From NCBI GenBank assembly GCA_015039465.1, contig MU130294.1, positions 1 through 43,298 of the forward strand: 43,298 nt of DNA, given 5' to 3'. This DNA comes from Phlegmacium glaucopus (taxonomy: Eukaryota > Basidiomycota > Agaricomycetes > Agaricales > Cortinariaceae). Of the stretch, positions 21,464 to 34,300 are shown piece after piece. Under the pieces are notes generated by a model. That model was not told the DNA's origin. It worked only from the letters and a program-made list of their open reading frames with translations, and made no database searches. The stretch's first letter is position 1, and each line of letters opens with the position of its first letter. Made by a program: the position numbers and the translations under genes.

Positions 21464-22401
21464 GCGCTGAGCGCTGATCGTCCACCACACAGACGCACCC
21501 AGTTTCTTAGCTTCGAGTCTCGATGTACCATTAATACTTACCTAGCCTGTGTATGAGAAGATCGAGTAGATGAATGTGACAGTATTGTTTCCTACTTACT
21601 CACAGGCAACTCGCAAGCAGTGAGCTAGACAGAAACGTCTACAAGTTGAGGATTGCGCTGAAAATTATGCTGGAAACTTCAGGCGAAGCATAGTCGAGTC
21701 AGAGAGTCGCCTATGTTATTTTAGTACACTTGCGAGTTGCTTGCGAGGTTATTCGGACGGTAGAAATAGGGCAGAACTGTTGGCAGAATTAAATATTTCG
21801 CCTTAGCAAAGCTCAAGATGGAAAATCACAAAAATGGTTGATTTCAGGGAACATTTAGGATGTAAATTCGGAGCAACTGGACTGAAATATTTAGGGTCCA
21901 AGAAAATATTGATTTCGGAATACTGGTGAAAGAACATATTTTTGAGGTTTATTGGTTCCCGTAATAACAGCTTCTGAAAGACATAGATTCAGATTAACTG
22001 TCGAGCTATCTGAGAATCACAGAAATGATTGATTTCAGGAAACATTTCAGATGTAAATTCAGCAACTGAACCGAGTTATTTGAGGTCCACAAAAATATTG
22101 ATTTCAGAATGCCAGTGAAAGAGATTCAGATTACTCACGCTGCCAATCTCTGGGCTAAATCTGCTATGTTTTTCTTCGCAAAAGGTGACGCACCAACAGT
22201 ATCTGTGGCGCCGACCTTCTTGGACATTGACATTCAGCAACAAACAGATGTAGCTATATAACTACCAGCGACCCACCGATGGCCAATCTTCATGACCCAT
22301 GGACCATCAATGTGCCTTCATTGGCAGATGATATATTGAAACTCCCTCGCTAGAGCTTCCTAGTCGTGCTTCCTTCTACGGGAATTGGTATTGAAATTGT
22401 T
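21464..22401. repeat. Intergenic DNA with an imperfect ~190-bp direct repeat
   Basis: Two diverged copies of a block occur at about 21823-21945 and 22013-22130: both hold ATCACA.AAATG.TTGATTTCAGG, GATGTAAATTC and AAATATTGATTTC in the same order. Just before, GCAACTCGCAAG near 21606 and its reverse complement near 21728 form a 12-bp inverted repeat about 110 bases apart. No coding frame of note is present. It may be a short mobile element remnant. Confidence 0.6.
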
Positions 22402-24525
22402 TTACTCAGTGCGCGCCCCGGGCCACGTTACAGGAGATTTGTGGGATGGGGAGAGATTACATATTTCCCTCAGTCCCTGCTCAGCGTTCAAAACATGGCC
22501 CTCCATCATCATCTGTCCAAGGTCCCTGAGAGCTGGAACCCGCAGTCGTGCGGTGAATATAAGCCGCCCGACTGCCCATATGTCCACATCTGCACCATGA
22601 TTATCTTTATATACATTTGGTGAATGTTCATTCTGGCTCAAATGTGGTGCTTCTTTCGTTGGCGCAAAGGAAGCATCTTCCCAGTCGATCAGAAACCACC
22701 TGGAAGAGTCTTCACAGCTTTGCATGATATTCTGCCAACGGATATCGCGATGAAACACTGGTGGATCAGCATGGGCTACCTGACCAGAGTGTTAGTTAAT
22801 GACATAGAAAGAAATCGAGACTACCTTGAGAGCTTCGAGGATGCACACTACAGCATTTCGAACATCTAAAGGTGATTTAGGACCTTCATCAATGCCTCTT
22901 GGCTCCAGATCGACGTATGAACCATGTACATGGTGCTGAATTTCAGCTTTTTTGAGCCGGTTCACGTTAGGAACACCCTTCGAAGTTAGTGACGCATAGA
23001 TGGCCTTTAGATGTTTGACACGCTTTTTGCCGTCATCGCTATTCGCTAATCCATATGTCTTGCGCACATGCGATGAGAAATATTCAATCAACTTGCCATC
23101 GTCGCTGAGCCTGGAGTCATATACCAGATTACAATAAAAAAAAGTATATCCACCGGAACTGCAAATGCATATCTTTATCTTTACCTTCTCCAATTACCTG
23201 CTGAAGCCATCCGAGAACGCCGCACAACTTGATCATCCTTAAAGCATTCTTGATTTGTTCACGTCTTGAAGAAATATCAACCAATATTAGATCCACGACC
23301 TGAAGGCTTTCGCCTTGTAGTCCTGGTGGCAATATAGCTGTAAGGACAACTTTGACCCCAATGGCGTAATAATCTAGACCCCGAAGAAGCGGATGATTGA
23401 AATCAAAATCTTACTCAGGCACAAATGATGACCAACCGAGGATATAAGGTGCGGGATTGTACACCCACCGGGTCTTGACTTTGAGTTCATCTCGAGGATG
23501 CGTCCCCGTGAACTCAATTCTCCTTTCTTCACCTCGGAATACGCAAATGTTGGCAAGTAGGAGACCAAAATCAGGTCCCAACTGGTTGCTATCCCAAATA
23601 CTCGCAACACCCAGGCATCGTTCGAGAATGTCTTGGATATTTCTATCCCAGAACGAAACAAGCAAATTTTCAGTACCGCTCGTGTTTACTGGATCCCACG
23701 CAATTGCAAGCTTCAACAGGTCTAGAATTGCAACAGCGGTTTCATCTTCACTTTGCTTAAACAGAAGTTCAAGGTCGTCAGCGCTGCATGCATGGGTAGG
23801 AATCGATTCAGTGACCAAGAGTGCCCTCCACTCGGCGTGCGGCAACGGGATCTTCCAATCTGGATCAAGAGGCTTCTCGAGGTATTCCTTTAGGTGCTGG
23901 AGAACCCACTTCGCCGGTTTTGTCCATAGATCGAATAACTTTCGCGATATGTCGGCTATAGCGTGATTAATACTTATGTTTAAGGCCACATCAGAAGAGG
24001 GGACCGACTAGGGTCATCGCGTTTTCTTTTCAAAGCTGATGTTGAAACAAGAATCAGCATGGCAAATTGTATAAAGGGAAAAGGTTTTAGCATCATGAGT
24101 TATTGTCGGCTTAAGGAACGAAAGGCTCTGCTTACCTGTAGCAGGCGGGAGCTTCACGATGATGTGGAGTTTACGAAAGGCGGGTTGTTCCTTCCAGACC
24201 TCCGAGACCAGCTTCCACTCCTCAATGCCATCCTCGTTGACTGCGAGTTGGCTAAGAGAATATCTAGTATGTGCATCAAGATCTATATCGACCTACAAAA
24301 ACATAGAAAGATGAGCATTTACGCTGGACTCTGGGTTGTAGTCACCTTCAAAAGAGTTAGGTCTTTGGCAAGAATCGGGCGATTGATGCCTTTCTCGTGA
24401 ATCTTCTCCTTCAAAAGGGTTATCTTTTCGTTGACAGCAATTTGTACTTTGAATACTGCATGGTCGCCTTCGATGAGACAGAGGAATCCGCGAACGGCGT
24501 CGTTTGATTGATCGAGCATATGCAT
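22402..24525 (-). pseudogene. Crinkler-like N-terminal domain fused to a protein kinase, disrupted
   Basis: The first exon (from the ATG at 24525) encodes GFLCLIEGDHAVFKVQIAV, then LKEKI and AKDLTLLKV, the signature of the ubiquitin-like Crinkler (CRN) N-terminal domain; after an intron it closes with LHIIVKLPP. A short nuclear-localisation-like KRKR follows. Downstream, about 190 residues of helical sequence lead to a kinase C-lobe with HRDIRWQNIM (catalytic loop), LIDWEDAS (in place of DFG) and DIWAVGRLI, as in fungal FunK1-like kinases. The coding path is broken at least three times: an apparent one-base loss in a C run near 24000, an in-frame TAA at 23413-23411 flanked on both sides by coherent protein, and an apparent extra T in the T run near 23140. 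CRN proteins act as nuclear effectors in oomycetes and occur in fungi as conflict-type proteins. This copy is probably inactive, unless the homopolymer breaks are sequencing errors. Confidence 0.7.
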
Positions 24526-26604
24526 AAGGTCTCGTTCAACGATGATAATTCCCACAACGTTTTAGCCCCACGGTCTATGAAGGTAGATGAGTGAGGCACG
24601 AACGCAATGTACCGATGTTTTGCAAAGAACACTTTTGAGATCACATGCGATACTGCGTCGAGATCAGGTGATCTCTCACTCCTTTATCTCTTACCACGTC
24701 AAGCTACGATTACTTATTCATTGTTTAAATTATTCTGCTTTAAATTATCGAATCGCTCTCATACTTCGCAAAATTCTCACCCACCCTCCCGCTACCTGGT
24801 GTTCCTCTGCTCATTGGAACTCAGGAATCATCCAGGAGGCCACTTTTCCACATTCCAACGATGGATGCACAAACTTACAAACAAGATCTAACTGTTCGGA
24901 CCAATGAGCAGAGGTGTGGTTAATCCGAAGTCATTCCTCAGCTCACCCCCGGTTTCGACCGAGAAGGAATCTGGAAACATTACAGTGATGAGTTCCTTGT
25001 TTCCGAGATTTCGTTCGGTCGCCTTCCGCTCCCAGAAACGTTGGTATGTCCATTAGATCATGTTGGTATTGTGCGTGCATATACCTTATATTATAACCAT
25101 CGTGAATATTATGTCGCGATTATCATGTCACAATATATCTATCTAGCATTTCGCAAGGCGGTCTGTATTTCTAACTTGTAGCAAAACTCTCAAGTTTCAA
25201 AATATCCTGCCGCGCGAGAATGTAGTCATGTGACAAACGCGTACCCCGAAAACCAGGTCACGAAACACGTAGCTGGCATCGTTTCTTTTCTGCTCTTTCT
25301 CTTCACTTACCCAAAACTGTCTCATCACGTTCTTCCTTTCGTTGACGCCGCTGGCACACTCCCCTGCCGCAGCCCCAGCCGTCCCTGCCAACATCACCCC
25401 AATCGTCTCGCTTCTCGAGTACCGTCATTCCCTCTGGTCCGACGCCATCACCAGCGACCTACGCGAGATCGATCCAGCCCTCCACTTTGGCTGGTTCACG
25501 AACCGTTCTGGAATGGTCTCGCCGCTGTCAACGCTCTAGGCACTAACAGCATGTCCAAATGATTTATTTCGGCCCTGCAGAAAAGGCAGCATTTTATTGA
25601 CATGGGACGTCCGTACCATTACACCAATCCTTTTCTAGCAACTCAACCTTTTCTAGATACTCGAAGCAGCCAACCGCCAGTCGACCTCCAATTTTCTGGT
25701 CGCCATTATCGACCCCAAACGGTCGCATTACCCGAAAAGATGCTACGAACGTCCTGGGGACGGCTACCGAATTTGCAGAGTAATTCAGGGAATCCTTTTT
25801 TGCGGTGATGAGTCGGTCCGATATGGCATCGTATAAAACTACGAAAAACGGGCGCTCGAATATAAGGAGAGCACACGTGCAGAGTTCGCTCCCAAGGTGA
25901 GTCGATGCAGTCGCATCTTACTGCAAGCATCATCTATTCTAGTTTGTTTTTGTTAACTATCCCTCAACAAATCAACACCTAGAAGATCACACTTCATCGG
26001 GATAAATGTTCGTCACTTGCCTGAAGTCGTCTCTGGACATTGTACGTCCCTATAATTATAATCATTCAAAGAGAAACAATCTCGGCTTACGCCTTGACCA
26101 GCATTTTCACATTACAGGCCTTCATCATGGGTGATCTATTTTATAAAGTTCAAGATGCTGCTTAATTCTCTCGCGAAGGCGTACTCTGCTTGTAGGCTTC
26201 GGAATCAGTACCGTTTTTGTTTCACTGAATATCGCGTCTCGCAGCTCCCTTCATTTCTCAACATTGACCGTGATCCGGCTTTCTATGCCCAGCGCCGATC
26301 TAAGACAGCTTGGGTGTTCTTGAGCGACCCTCACGAATGAGTTCCGGACTCATCCAAGGCACATGTTCGAGTTTGGTGGCTATGAAACAAACTATTCCGG
26401 CAACGCTCTTGATCATTCCAGCAACGCCACTGAGTCGTTTCGATGGTATTCTTTTTCTTTCTTTTTTTGCTGCAGTCTCCCAGGTATTGTGTCCCACATT
26501 GCGAATTTTGCCATGTGTGATCAACGAGCGCGATATCTATATCGTCCGGATGCGGACATCATCTACTCATATGTCGGGTGTGTGATCATTGGCTAAAGCA
26601 AAGC
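24526..26604. other. Unresolved stretch with exon-like fragments
   Basis: Several plus-strand fragments look protein-like but cannot be joined into one gene. Near 24861-25043 a frame starts ATG GAT GCA and, after an in-frame TAA, continues as LTPGFDREGIWKHYSDEF to a GTATGT donor. At 25342-25539 an open frame encodes VPANITPIVSLLEYRHSLWS and ends in a stop. Around 25700-25830 VAIIDPKRSHYPKRCYERPG is open. None is recognised. The broken pattern fits a decayed gene or genes oriented divergently from the Crinkler-kinase. Confidence 0.35.
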
Positions 26605-27130
26605 CTGGCAGTAGCAGTGCCATGCTATTCTCCTTGCCCGATCATTTTACCCTAAAGATGGCAGTGCAGACACGAAGGACAGAAGCAAACGAGCAATAAT
26701 ATGATTCGGGACGATGTAAAATTCAAATTGCTATCTAGGTCCAACATCTATGTGCTACGACCTAATGTAATATCTATCAACTATGGACCAAGCCTACAGT
26801 CCTGGCAACGCACGACCAAGAGCCAGCTCATTCTTGTAGTTAAGGGCTAATTCCTCATTTTGGTAAGACACGAGGTAGGCTTCCGTAGCTTGGCGCTCGT
26901 CAAACCCCAAATCTACCAGCTGAAATAGGAGCGATAAGTGTAATTAGAGAAGTGTGAACCGTGGACAAGATAACACTCACGCGTCGAATATAGCCTCTTT
27001 GTCCTGGGATGTCTTTGCCTGGAAAGTAGGTAACGCTTGTCGACCATCAACACAGGCCATATTAATAGCTTGGTCGAGCAATCCAGAATTCTCGTTGCAT
27101 AGCTGACTCGGATGCAGAGCTGGATTTTGG
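26605..27130 (-). pseudogene. Inverted fragment of the RAD23-like gene 3' end
   Basis: On the minus strand this stretch matches about 9130-9655: the last XPC-binding-like helices (DQAINMACVDGRQALPTF), the final intron, the last UBA domain (LVDLGFDERQATEAYLVS) and over 200 bases of 3' flank. Changes include a Lys-for-Met substitution at NYML and loss of the normal stop codon, so the frame runs on. It lacks a start and is a diverged duplicate in opposite orientation, ending about 280 bases before the caspase-like gene. Confidence 0.85.
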
Positions 27131-27411
27131 AATTTTGTATATGAGATAGTACAGTATGCCTAAGGCAGTGCTAAAAACCAATGCAGTAACCTAGATTTAA
27201 ATTTTAAACCCCGGGCCAGATATCGATGCACCGCCCTACGACCAGGAGATTCAGAGGTATATGATGAACATGAGCCTTCAATCGCCTCAAAATTACAAAG
27301 GTGAAGCCACCTGTCATATAGAAATTCTCCTTTACTGAAACTTGCGCTCAGTCACTACGCTAAACCAGGAGAAGCATTAGCGCCGGACCGGGCTTCAATT
27401 CCTCCGCAGAT

Positions 27412-29417
27412 ATGGAGGCCTCTCGCTTGTTTGCCTTAATTATCGGCATCGATAATTATCAGGATTCCAACAATATTCGGCGGCTGAAAGGATGCGTGAA
27501 CGATAGCACAAATGTATACAAGTTCTTGACTGAGACCCTTCGTGCTGACCCGCTCCATATCAAACATCTTCGAAACAAGGAGGCCACTCGCGAGCGCATT
27601 TTATCTGCTTTCGAAGAGCATCTCATTGGCAATGACGAGATAAAGCCGCAGGACCCGATTCTGTTCTATTTCGCTGGTCATGGCAGCTATGAACAGGCCC
27701 CCGTAGGCTGGCATACCGCAAATAATATGATGGAAACAATCTGTCCCTACGATGAGAGAGCAAGGACTGTATCGGCACGAGTTCGGGGAATCCCTGATCG
27801 CACATATGACTCCCTTATGCGGAAACTGGCCTCTATCAAAGGAGACAATATTGTTAGTGCATGGTTTTTATTACGTGCTATCGCCTTCTGACAGAATTGT
27901 TGTCCAGACAGCGATCATTGATTCATGCCATTCCGGGGGGATGGGACGTGATTCGGACTCAGAGAACGCGCGGTTTCTCCCTCCTCCCGACTCGCCTTTT
28001 CCCAAAGGACTTGACAACGAAATCTGGAAATGGAATGAAGATAATTTGAATTCGCGCCTTCCCACGACAGTACTAGATGTCCATCTTCCATATCCTTCAC
28101 GCAAGTCCCATGTTCTTCTGGCTGCATGCCTAGCGGAAGAGGTCGCTTTTGAAACCGCTTCGCAAGATGGTCACTATTCCGGGGCTTTCACGACGCTCCT
28201 CCTCACAGTTCTCAAAAGATGCAATCCTGCCGAAACAACATATCTTCATCTATTCGACATCCTTTTGCACCCAAAGAACAAGCTACCCAAACAAACACCA
28301 TTTGTAGATGGGGTTAATAAGACTAGGATTCTCTTCAGCACGACAGATTTTGGTCGCAATACCTTCTCGGTGTCGCTGAAGAACGACGGGACGCTCTCGG
28401 TCGCTGCTGGTTCATTTCACAGGGTTGACTTAGAGACGGAGTTCGCCATCACAAGTGGTAAAGACCGCTTCAAACTTAAACCACACACCGTCTCGTCCTT
28501 TACCTGTAGTTTTTTACGTCCTAGCAACACGCTTCTAGCGGCTGATTTAAGAGCTGAGGTAATTAAGTGGAATCGACCTCATCGGCAGGTTTTCTCCAGC
28601 CAACTGACCAGCCTGAGTACACTCTCAGAGTTGGTGAACCAACGTGAACTTACCGATGTCACCTTCTCGCTATTGTCGAACGGAACCATACAGGTGGAGA
28701 GGCGGGATCCACTTCTCATTCTTTATGCGAAACGCTTCATTTCAATCCCTCCTGGAGTCACCTCCGCTATCTTCGAGGCCATATCTCGCTTCAATTTTTA
28801 CCTTTATCTTCAGAGCGAATCCCACCCCGTAGGCAATCGCTTCAGGATGAAACTTGAGCGTATAGCAGTGATCGGGAATCTTATGGAGAATTGGCCAAGG
28901 ATTTATGGTCCAGCCACACCATATTTCGATTTCTTTACCTCTGGAGAGCGTCTAAGGGTACCCGACTTGTCCATAGTTACAGGATCCGCGAAAATCACCG
29001 ACTTTGTTACTCCATTCTGCCTCACCCTTCGGAGCGAATTTGGAATCCCTCTTTATCCATATGTCTTTCTCTTTGATCCTGCCACTTACGAAATTGCGGT
29101 ATGTGAATTACATTATTAGCGCAAGACGTGCTCACTCGTATTTTCAGTGTTTCTATCATCCTGATGATGGAGTCGCACCACTCCAGGGGGAACGCATAAT
29201 TCCAGTGGGCTATGGAAATCAAGGGGGAGATCCTTTCAAGTTCCGCAAAGATGAGGTTACATTTTTCAAAATTTTTGTCACTTCGAAGTATGTTGACATG
29301 TCAAGCCTCCCTCAAGCGTCTCTTTTTTCCGAACATAGCGCTAGCCGTCTTCCGTCAAGGGAGCCTATTGATCGTGGTGAATTTTGGGGATCTTGGATTT
29401 ACGTTGTTGGAGATTGA
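27412..29417 (+). CDS. Caspase-like protease (peptidase C14) with long C-terminal region
   Basis: Exons 27412-27852, 27908-29098 and 29148-29417 join in frame to about 633 residues. The N-terminal ~270 residues form a caspase/metacaspase fold: a LFALIIGIDNY first strand, the catalytic His90 in FYFAGHG, and catalytic Cys154 in IIDSCHSGG placed right after the first intron. Acid residues around the S1 pocket cannot be judged by eye. The remaining ~360 residues show no recognised domain but include RFNFYLYLQSES and FFTSGERLRV, also found in the relic at 37600-38031. There is no N-terminal prodomain, signal peptide or membrane segment. Genes of this type are thought to act in fungal cell death or allorecognition. 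The upstream 280 bases adjoin the inverted RAD23-like fragment. Confidence 0.9.
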
Positions 29418-30136
29418 GATACTGGGATTGTGTACGATATCTGCTAAGATTGTTCATGTGTGTATGACTAGAAATATGTTTCCCATGGAGTGGCAGAGTG
29501 CGAGTCCCTCGTAGCCATGAATACTCTGAGCGAGAAACAGAGTACAGCACCGTACAGGTCACAAAGCACGCGTTCCACACACAGCTAATTTTGATTAAAG
29601 AGCTATGCAGGAACTGACAACTTTTAATAGATAAGTCAAAACGCAACCAAGGCAGTCTTCGGTCTGACTTCCTCATAGTAAGCTGGCATTTATAAGTCCG
29701 CCACGAGTTGAACCCGAACCCATTGCTCGAGAGTTGTCTTCATTCAACAACGCGACCTCTACAACAAATGCGAGCAAAGAAACGATATCCATCTCGTCTC
29801 TGGAGTTCGGTCAGCTCAACTCTTATCCTACTTTCGGTCATGCATCATGATGGAGCTGATGAAATTACGAGTCCCCTTTAGGGGCTCGTTCTTATAAGCG
29901 GATGCGGCTTTCAAAGGTAACGCAAGACTTGCCGGTAACTTCCGTGATTGCACGTGTTGATGGTGCCTTGTTTGCCACGCGAAAACAATTTACTCTCTGT
30001 CAATCCCTGGCGTCTTTAAGAAACTCAACGCTCACGAAGACGATATAAAAATACCAGTATAATTTCATTTGAAGGGACTCGTATATGCCACGCGGAGCGA
30101 TGGCCCTCACCCACAAGTTTTGACTGTTTCGACAAC
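29418..30136. repeat. Left copy of a segmental duplication (3' part)
   Basis: From about 29519 to 29850 the sequence matches 40018-40380 (shared GAGCTATGCAGGAACTGACA, CCAAGGCAGTCTTCG and ACGAGTTGAACCCG). No gene is supported; the strand opposite to the shared block carries only broken frames. It is the distal flank of the unknown gene at 30137-30547. Confidence 0.75.
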
Positions 30137-30547
30137 TTACAGACGATCCTTGTGGGACGCACATGGAATGCCATTATCCCTGTCCTTGACCGCCACCTCC
30201 TTGTAATCATCCTCTAACTCCTCATGAATTCCACCTTCTGTCCTCCTCGCCACTCCCTCGCGAGCAAGTGATGTGCATACGGCAAGAATATCGTTCCCGA
30301 ATGTCCGTTGTTCTTTTGAAAGTGGAAAAGGTGTCTTGTAGTACGGTATACCGTCTGTTTGAAAGTAAGTGCTTGAGAAACCGCTCCCCTTACATTTCCA
30401 GCTCGCTTTTATTCTTGTGGATTGATCGTTGACAATCGCTTCTCTTATCTGTTCCATCCACTGTGAACGTCCTCTGTTACGGTGATGATCGCGGACCCCT
30501 GCACGGCGGCTTGCGGTAAATATCGCAAGTCTTGGTATGTTTTTCAT
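30137..30547 (-). CDS. Unknown protein, paralogue of the split gene at 40412-42190
   Basis: An open frame from an ATG at 30547 starts MKNIPRLAIF and contains EQIREAIVNDQSTRIKASWK, then, probably after a 39-base intron with GTAAGG donor, YYKTPFPLSKEQRTFGND and a charged C-terminus. Against its paralogue it has one extra base and a 25-base deletion; together these keep the frame but rewrite about 15 residues in between. The family is not recognised. A TEDVHSGWN segment in the paralogue suggests a small soluble enzyme-like fold. It lies downstream of gene B on the same strand. Confidence 0.5.
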   Translation of the reverse strand: MKNIPRLAIFTASRRAGVRDHHRNRGRSQWMEQIREAIVNDQSTRIKASWKCKGSGFSSTYFQTDGIPYYKTPFPLSKEQRTFGNDILAVCTSLAREGVARRTEGGIHEELEDDYKEVAVKDRDNGIPCASHKDRL

Positions 30548-31369
30548 TGTTTCCAGGAACAATTATGGCACATACATTGTGCAATAAAATTAGATTTCGC
30601 ACGGGTTATTGGACAGGCGATCCAGGAGACGACGTGTTGATTCAAGTTATGGAGAATATGGCAACGAACACTTTCCTTTACTTATATGGACGCCTTGTAC
30701 GTTGCCCTCACAAAAATTAATACTAATTTCGCTTTATGTTACATTTTGTCGAGCAGGGATGCAAAAATGTAACAAGTTTACGGCCAACCAACGTGACAGG
30801 ATTCACTGGCAATACCTCAAGTTTTGCGTCTTTAAACGCTAACTTTCGGAAGGCTCTCTCATAACCGACTGGTTTTGACTGTTTTTCGGCTTTCAACTAC
30901 AGAGTTGTAAGGGCCATGGTTCCTTTCAAAACATCAATGTAGAGTGTCAACTCGCGTACATATGGCTAACCAACATGCTTTCTGGACTTAACGGTCGAGA
31001 ATAAGGATCTACGCTTACTGTACTTTGAGATCATACAGGCATATTGGTACATCCTGGGCCGGGTTCTCATTGATACTAATTTGATAAATCCATCAATGGT
31101 AGAACTATATAAATCATTGGTCCATCGCAAGGATAGCTATTTGAGGGAGGAGACTGAGCTCCGAGAGAAAGTTACAGGTCAGAAGCAAATCGCAATTCAA
31201 GCAAGACGTGGAGCAACTTGACCTTGAACGACCGAATTTGTTACTTACACATTTGCTCGTATATTGATAAGCCTCACGTTGCCAGTGAGAAGAACATGAA
31301 ATATGAATTTAGTAGGATACTGCACAAATGAGTAGTGAGAATATAACAATGACGAAACGAAGAAAGATA
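30548..31369. other. Flank between the unknown gene and TPR-CHAT gene B
   Basis: The whole interval is shared with about 42200-42930. It contains the conserved CHAT-gene 3' flank (reverse of CCTTGCGATGGACC and of CGGCCCAGGATGTAC) and short frames that are not preserved in the duplicate. No gene is supported. Confidence 0.6.
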
Positions 31370-34300
31370 TCAGTAGCCGAAGTGCACATATGGAACCCAT
31401 GTCAAGAATGCGTTGTCACTCTCTCCAAGCCTCTCTCGAACCTTCCTCGTAGCATAATCCAACGCATAGGCTGCCCGAGTACTGTCTAATCCATCCAATC
31501 CCGGATTGTCCCTAAGCAAATATTCATAGAACTCTGTCGCAAACACTGGCCCATGCAAATCGGAAATACTCCACATCGTACCAACCACACCGCGATAACC
31601 AGCAGCAAGCATACCAGCTGCAAGATGGACGACTTCCTCTGATAATTTGAGGTCTCCTTTGCTTGTCTGACATGCTGAAAGGAAAGCCAAGTCCAGGTTT
31701 GGGATTTCCTCCTTCATGATCTCGAGCAGCTCCAAGCGGCCATCATGGAGACAGAGGCCGCTCTTAAGAGGCTCCTGGACATCTTGCACTCCGTGGCACG
31801 CAAAGTGAGCCCAGCTACGGGACTTCATCTCCGCCTTGACATTTTCTGTAGTTGCCTTGGCGTCCTCCAACAGCAACGCGTCAATGGCTGTTCCTTTCAT
31901 CAATTCTTTGAGGCCATGCGTTTCTGTTCGGGTCGAGGGTATGGAGGAAAGACCCGGAGCGTTAGGTTGGCTGATAAGAACGATGCTAGTACATTTGGAA
32001 GAGGCTGATGACGTAATGAATTTATCGTTTAGGGAGCGGACAGTTGGTGTATATGACGAAACCACGAAATCGGAAATGCATGACCCTCGCTCGTATGCTG
32101 AGCCATATACCCCAGCTGCGTGGAGTGGAAGAAATGCGAGTGGGCCGGTGGGGCACCACCATATACGGCGTCGATCTGAAAGATTAGGAGGGGACTGCAG
32201 AAGATCAGTATAAACGAGTTGGCAATAGGCAACACCTTACCGAGTATCCTAGCGCTTCGAGAACTGGTTGGACAACTTTATACCAAAGTTCATGTAAAAC
32301 GAGCAACATGGATGCCGAATCAAGGCGGACACGCTGAGGCATGCGATCATGATCTTCCTCCTCGCGTTCCTTGAGTAGGCCAAATTGAAGGGTCTTCTGC
32401 AGTTTCTCTGCTTGCACGAGACTGAACCTCTCTAGAGGGATATGCAGAGGTTCCGATATCCCAGCTTTGAGAGCCAAGGCATCACATCGGGTGTCGTGAA
32501 TGTTGAAGATAATGACTGGACCATCGGAAGGTAATGAGGACAGGAAATCGCTAGCCTTAAGTGGTTGAAGAAAGTCATGGAAATCTGGAAGATCCCGAAT
32601 CTCTTCAAGAAGTTGCGTATACTCTGTAGCATGGAGGGTATGATTTCGAGTAGCATCCTGAAGGCGAATCTCTTCTGCAAGTGTAGCATGTGAAGAAGGA
32701 ATAGACAATGCCGAACGAGTTCCGTAGGACTCTAAAGTACTTGCAACCTGTATGAAGCGATTGGCCAAGGATGGATTCTTGATGCGGAGATTGTCAATTG
32801 GTGTACGGAGTTGGTTGAGCTGATTCCACACCAAGCAGCGGCCTTGCTCAAGCCATTCGAGTGCTAGATCAGCTTTATTGAAACGGAGAGCGGTAGCCAC
32901 AGCAGATCCCACAAGATGAGAATAGTCATGAAGGTTAGCATGACGGCGATGGATTGTTTGTTCCAACCCAGCAACCTCTGAGAGCAGATTAATGGCATTC
33001 GCAAAATCAGTCAAACAGTGAGAGTCATCATTGACTGAAGATAGCGTGGCCGCAAGCATGGCGGACTGCAGACGAATGGATGGAGCACCGTTTGCCTCAG
33101 CAGCCCAACGATACGAAGCAACACTATTTTGGACATCAGGGAAATAATTGGTGCGTTGGAAGCGGTGCGAGTAAGATTTGCCAAGATTTTTGAAGTAAAC
33201 TGGGAGAAGGGCGTGGCCAGAAGGAGTGGTTTCAACAGCATTCTGATGGTAGGATATCCCACGGTCGATATCTTGGAGGTCGCCGGTGCGTTCAAAGCGA
33301 CGTGCATACGAACTTCCAAGGCTGTTGAATAAACTCCGAAGGTCAGCGTGGCCAGAAGGAGTGGATTCAAGAGCATTCTGATGGTGGAATAGGGCATGGT
33401 CAATATCCTGGAGGTCGTCGGTGCATTCAAAGCGATATAAGTACGAATTTCCAAGGTTGTTGAACCGACTCGGAAGTTCAGCGTGGCCAGAAGGAGTGCA
33501 TTCAACAGCATTCTGGTGGTGGGATATGGCGTGGTTGATATCTTGGAGGTCGCCGGTGCGTTCAAAGCGAAGTAAGTAAGAATTTCCAAGGTTGTTGAAC
33601 TGATTCGGAAGGTCAGCGTGACCAGGCAGAGTGGATTCAAGAGCATTCTGGTGGTGGGATATAGCATGGTCAATATCCTGGAGGTCGCTGGTGCGTTCAA
33701 AGCGACGTGCATATGAATTTCCAAGGTTGTTGAATCGACTCGGAAGGTCAGCATGGCCAGAAGGAGTGCATTCAACAGCCTTCTGGTAATGGAATATGGC
33801 ATGGTCAATATCCTGGAGCTCACCGGTGCATTCAAAGCGGCGTAAGTATGAATTTCCAAGGTTGTTGAACCAACTCGGAAGGTCAGCATGGCCAGAAGGA
33901 GTGGATTCAACAGCATTCTGGTGGTGGGATATGGCATGGCCAATATCTTGGACGTCACCAGTGCGTTCAAAGCGACATAAGTACGAATTTCCAAGGTTGC
34001 TGAACCAACTCGGAAGGTCAGCATGGCCAGAAGGAGTGGATTGGACAGTGGTCTGGTGGTGGGATACGGCAAGGTCAATATCCTGGAGGTCGCCAGTGCG
34101 TTCAAAGCGACGTAAGTACGAATTTCCAAGGTTGTTGAACCAACTCGGAAGGTCCCCATGGCCAGAAGGAGTGGATTGGACGGCATTCTGGTGGTGGAAT
34201 ACGGCATGCTCAATATCCTGGAGGTCACCGGTGCGTTCAAAGCGACATAAGTACGAATTTCCAAGGTTGCTGGACAGACTCGGAAGGATAGCATGGTCAG

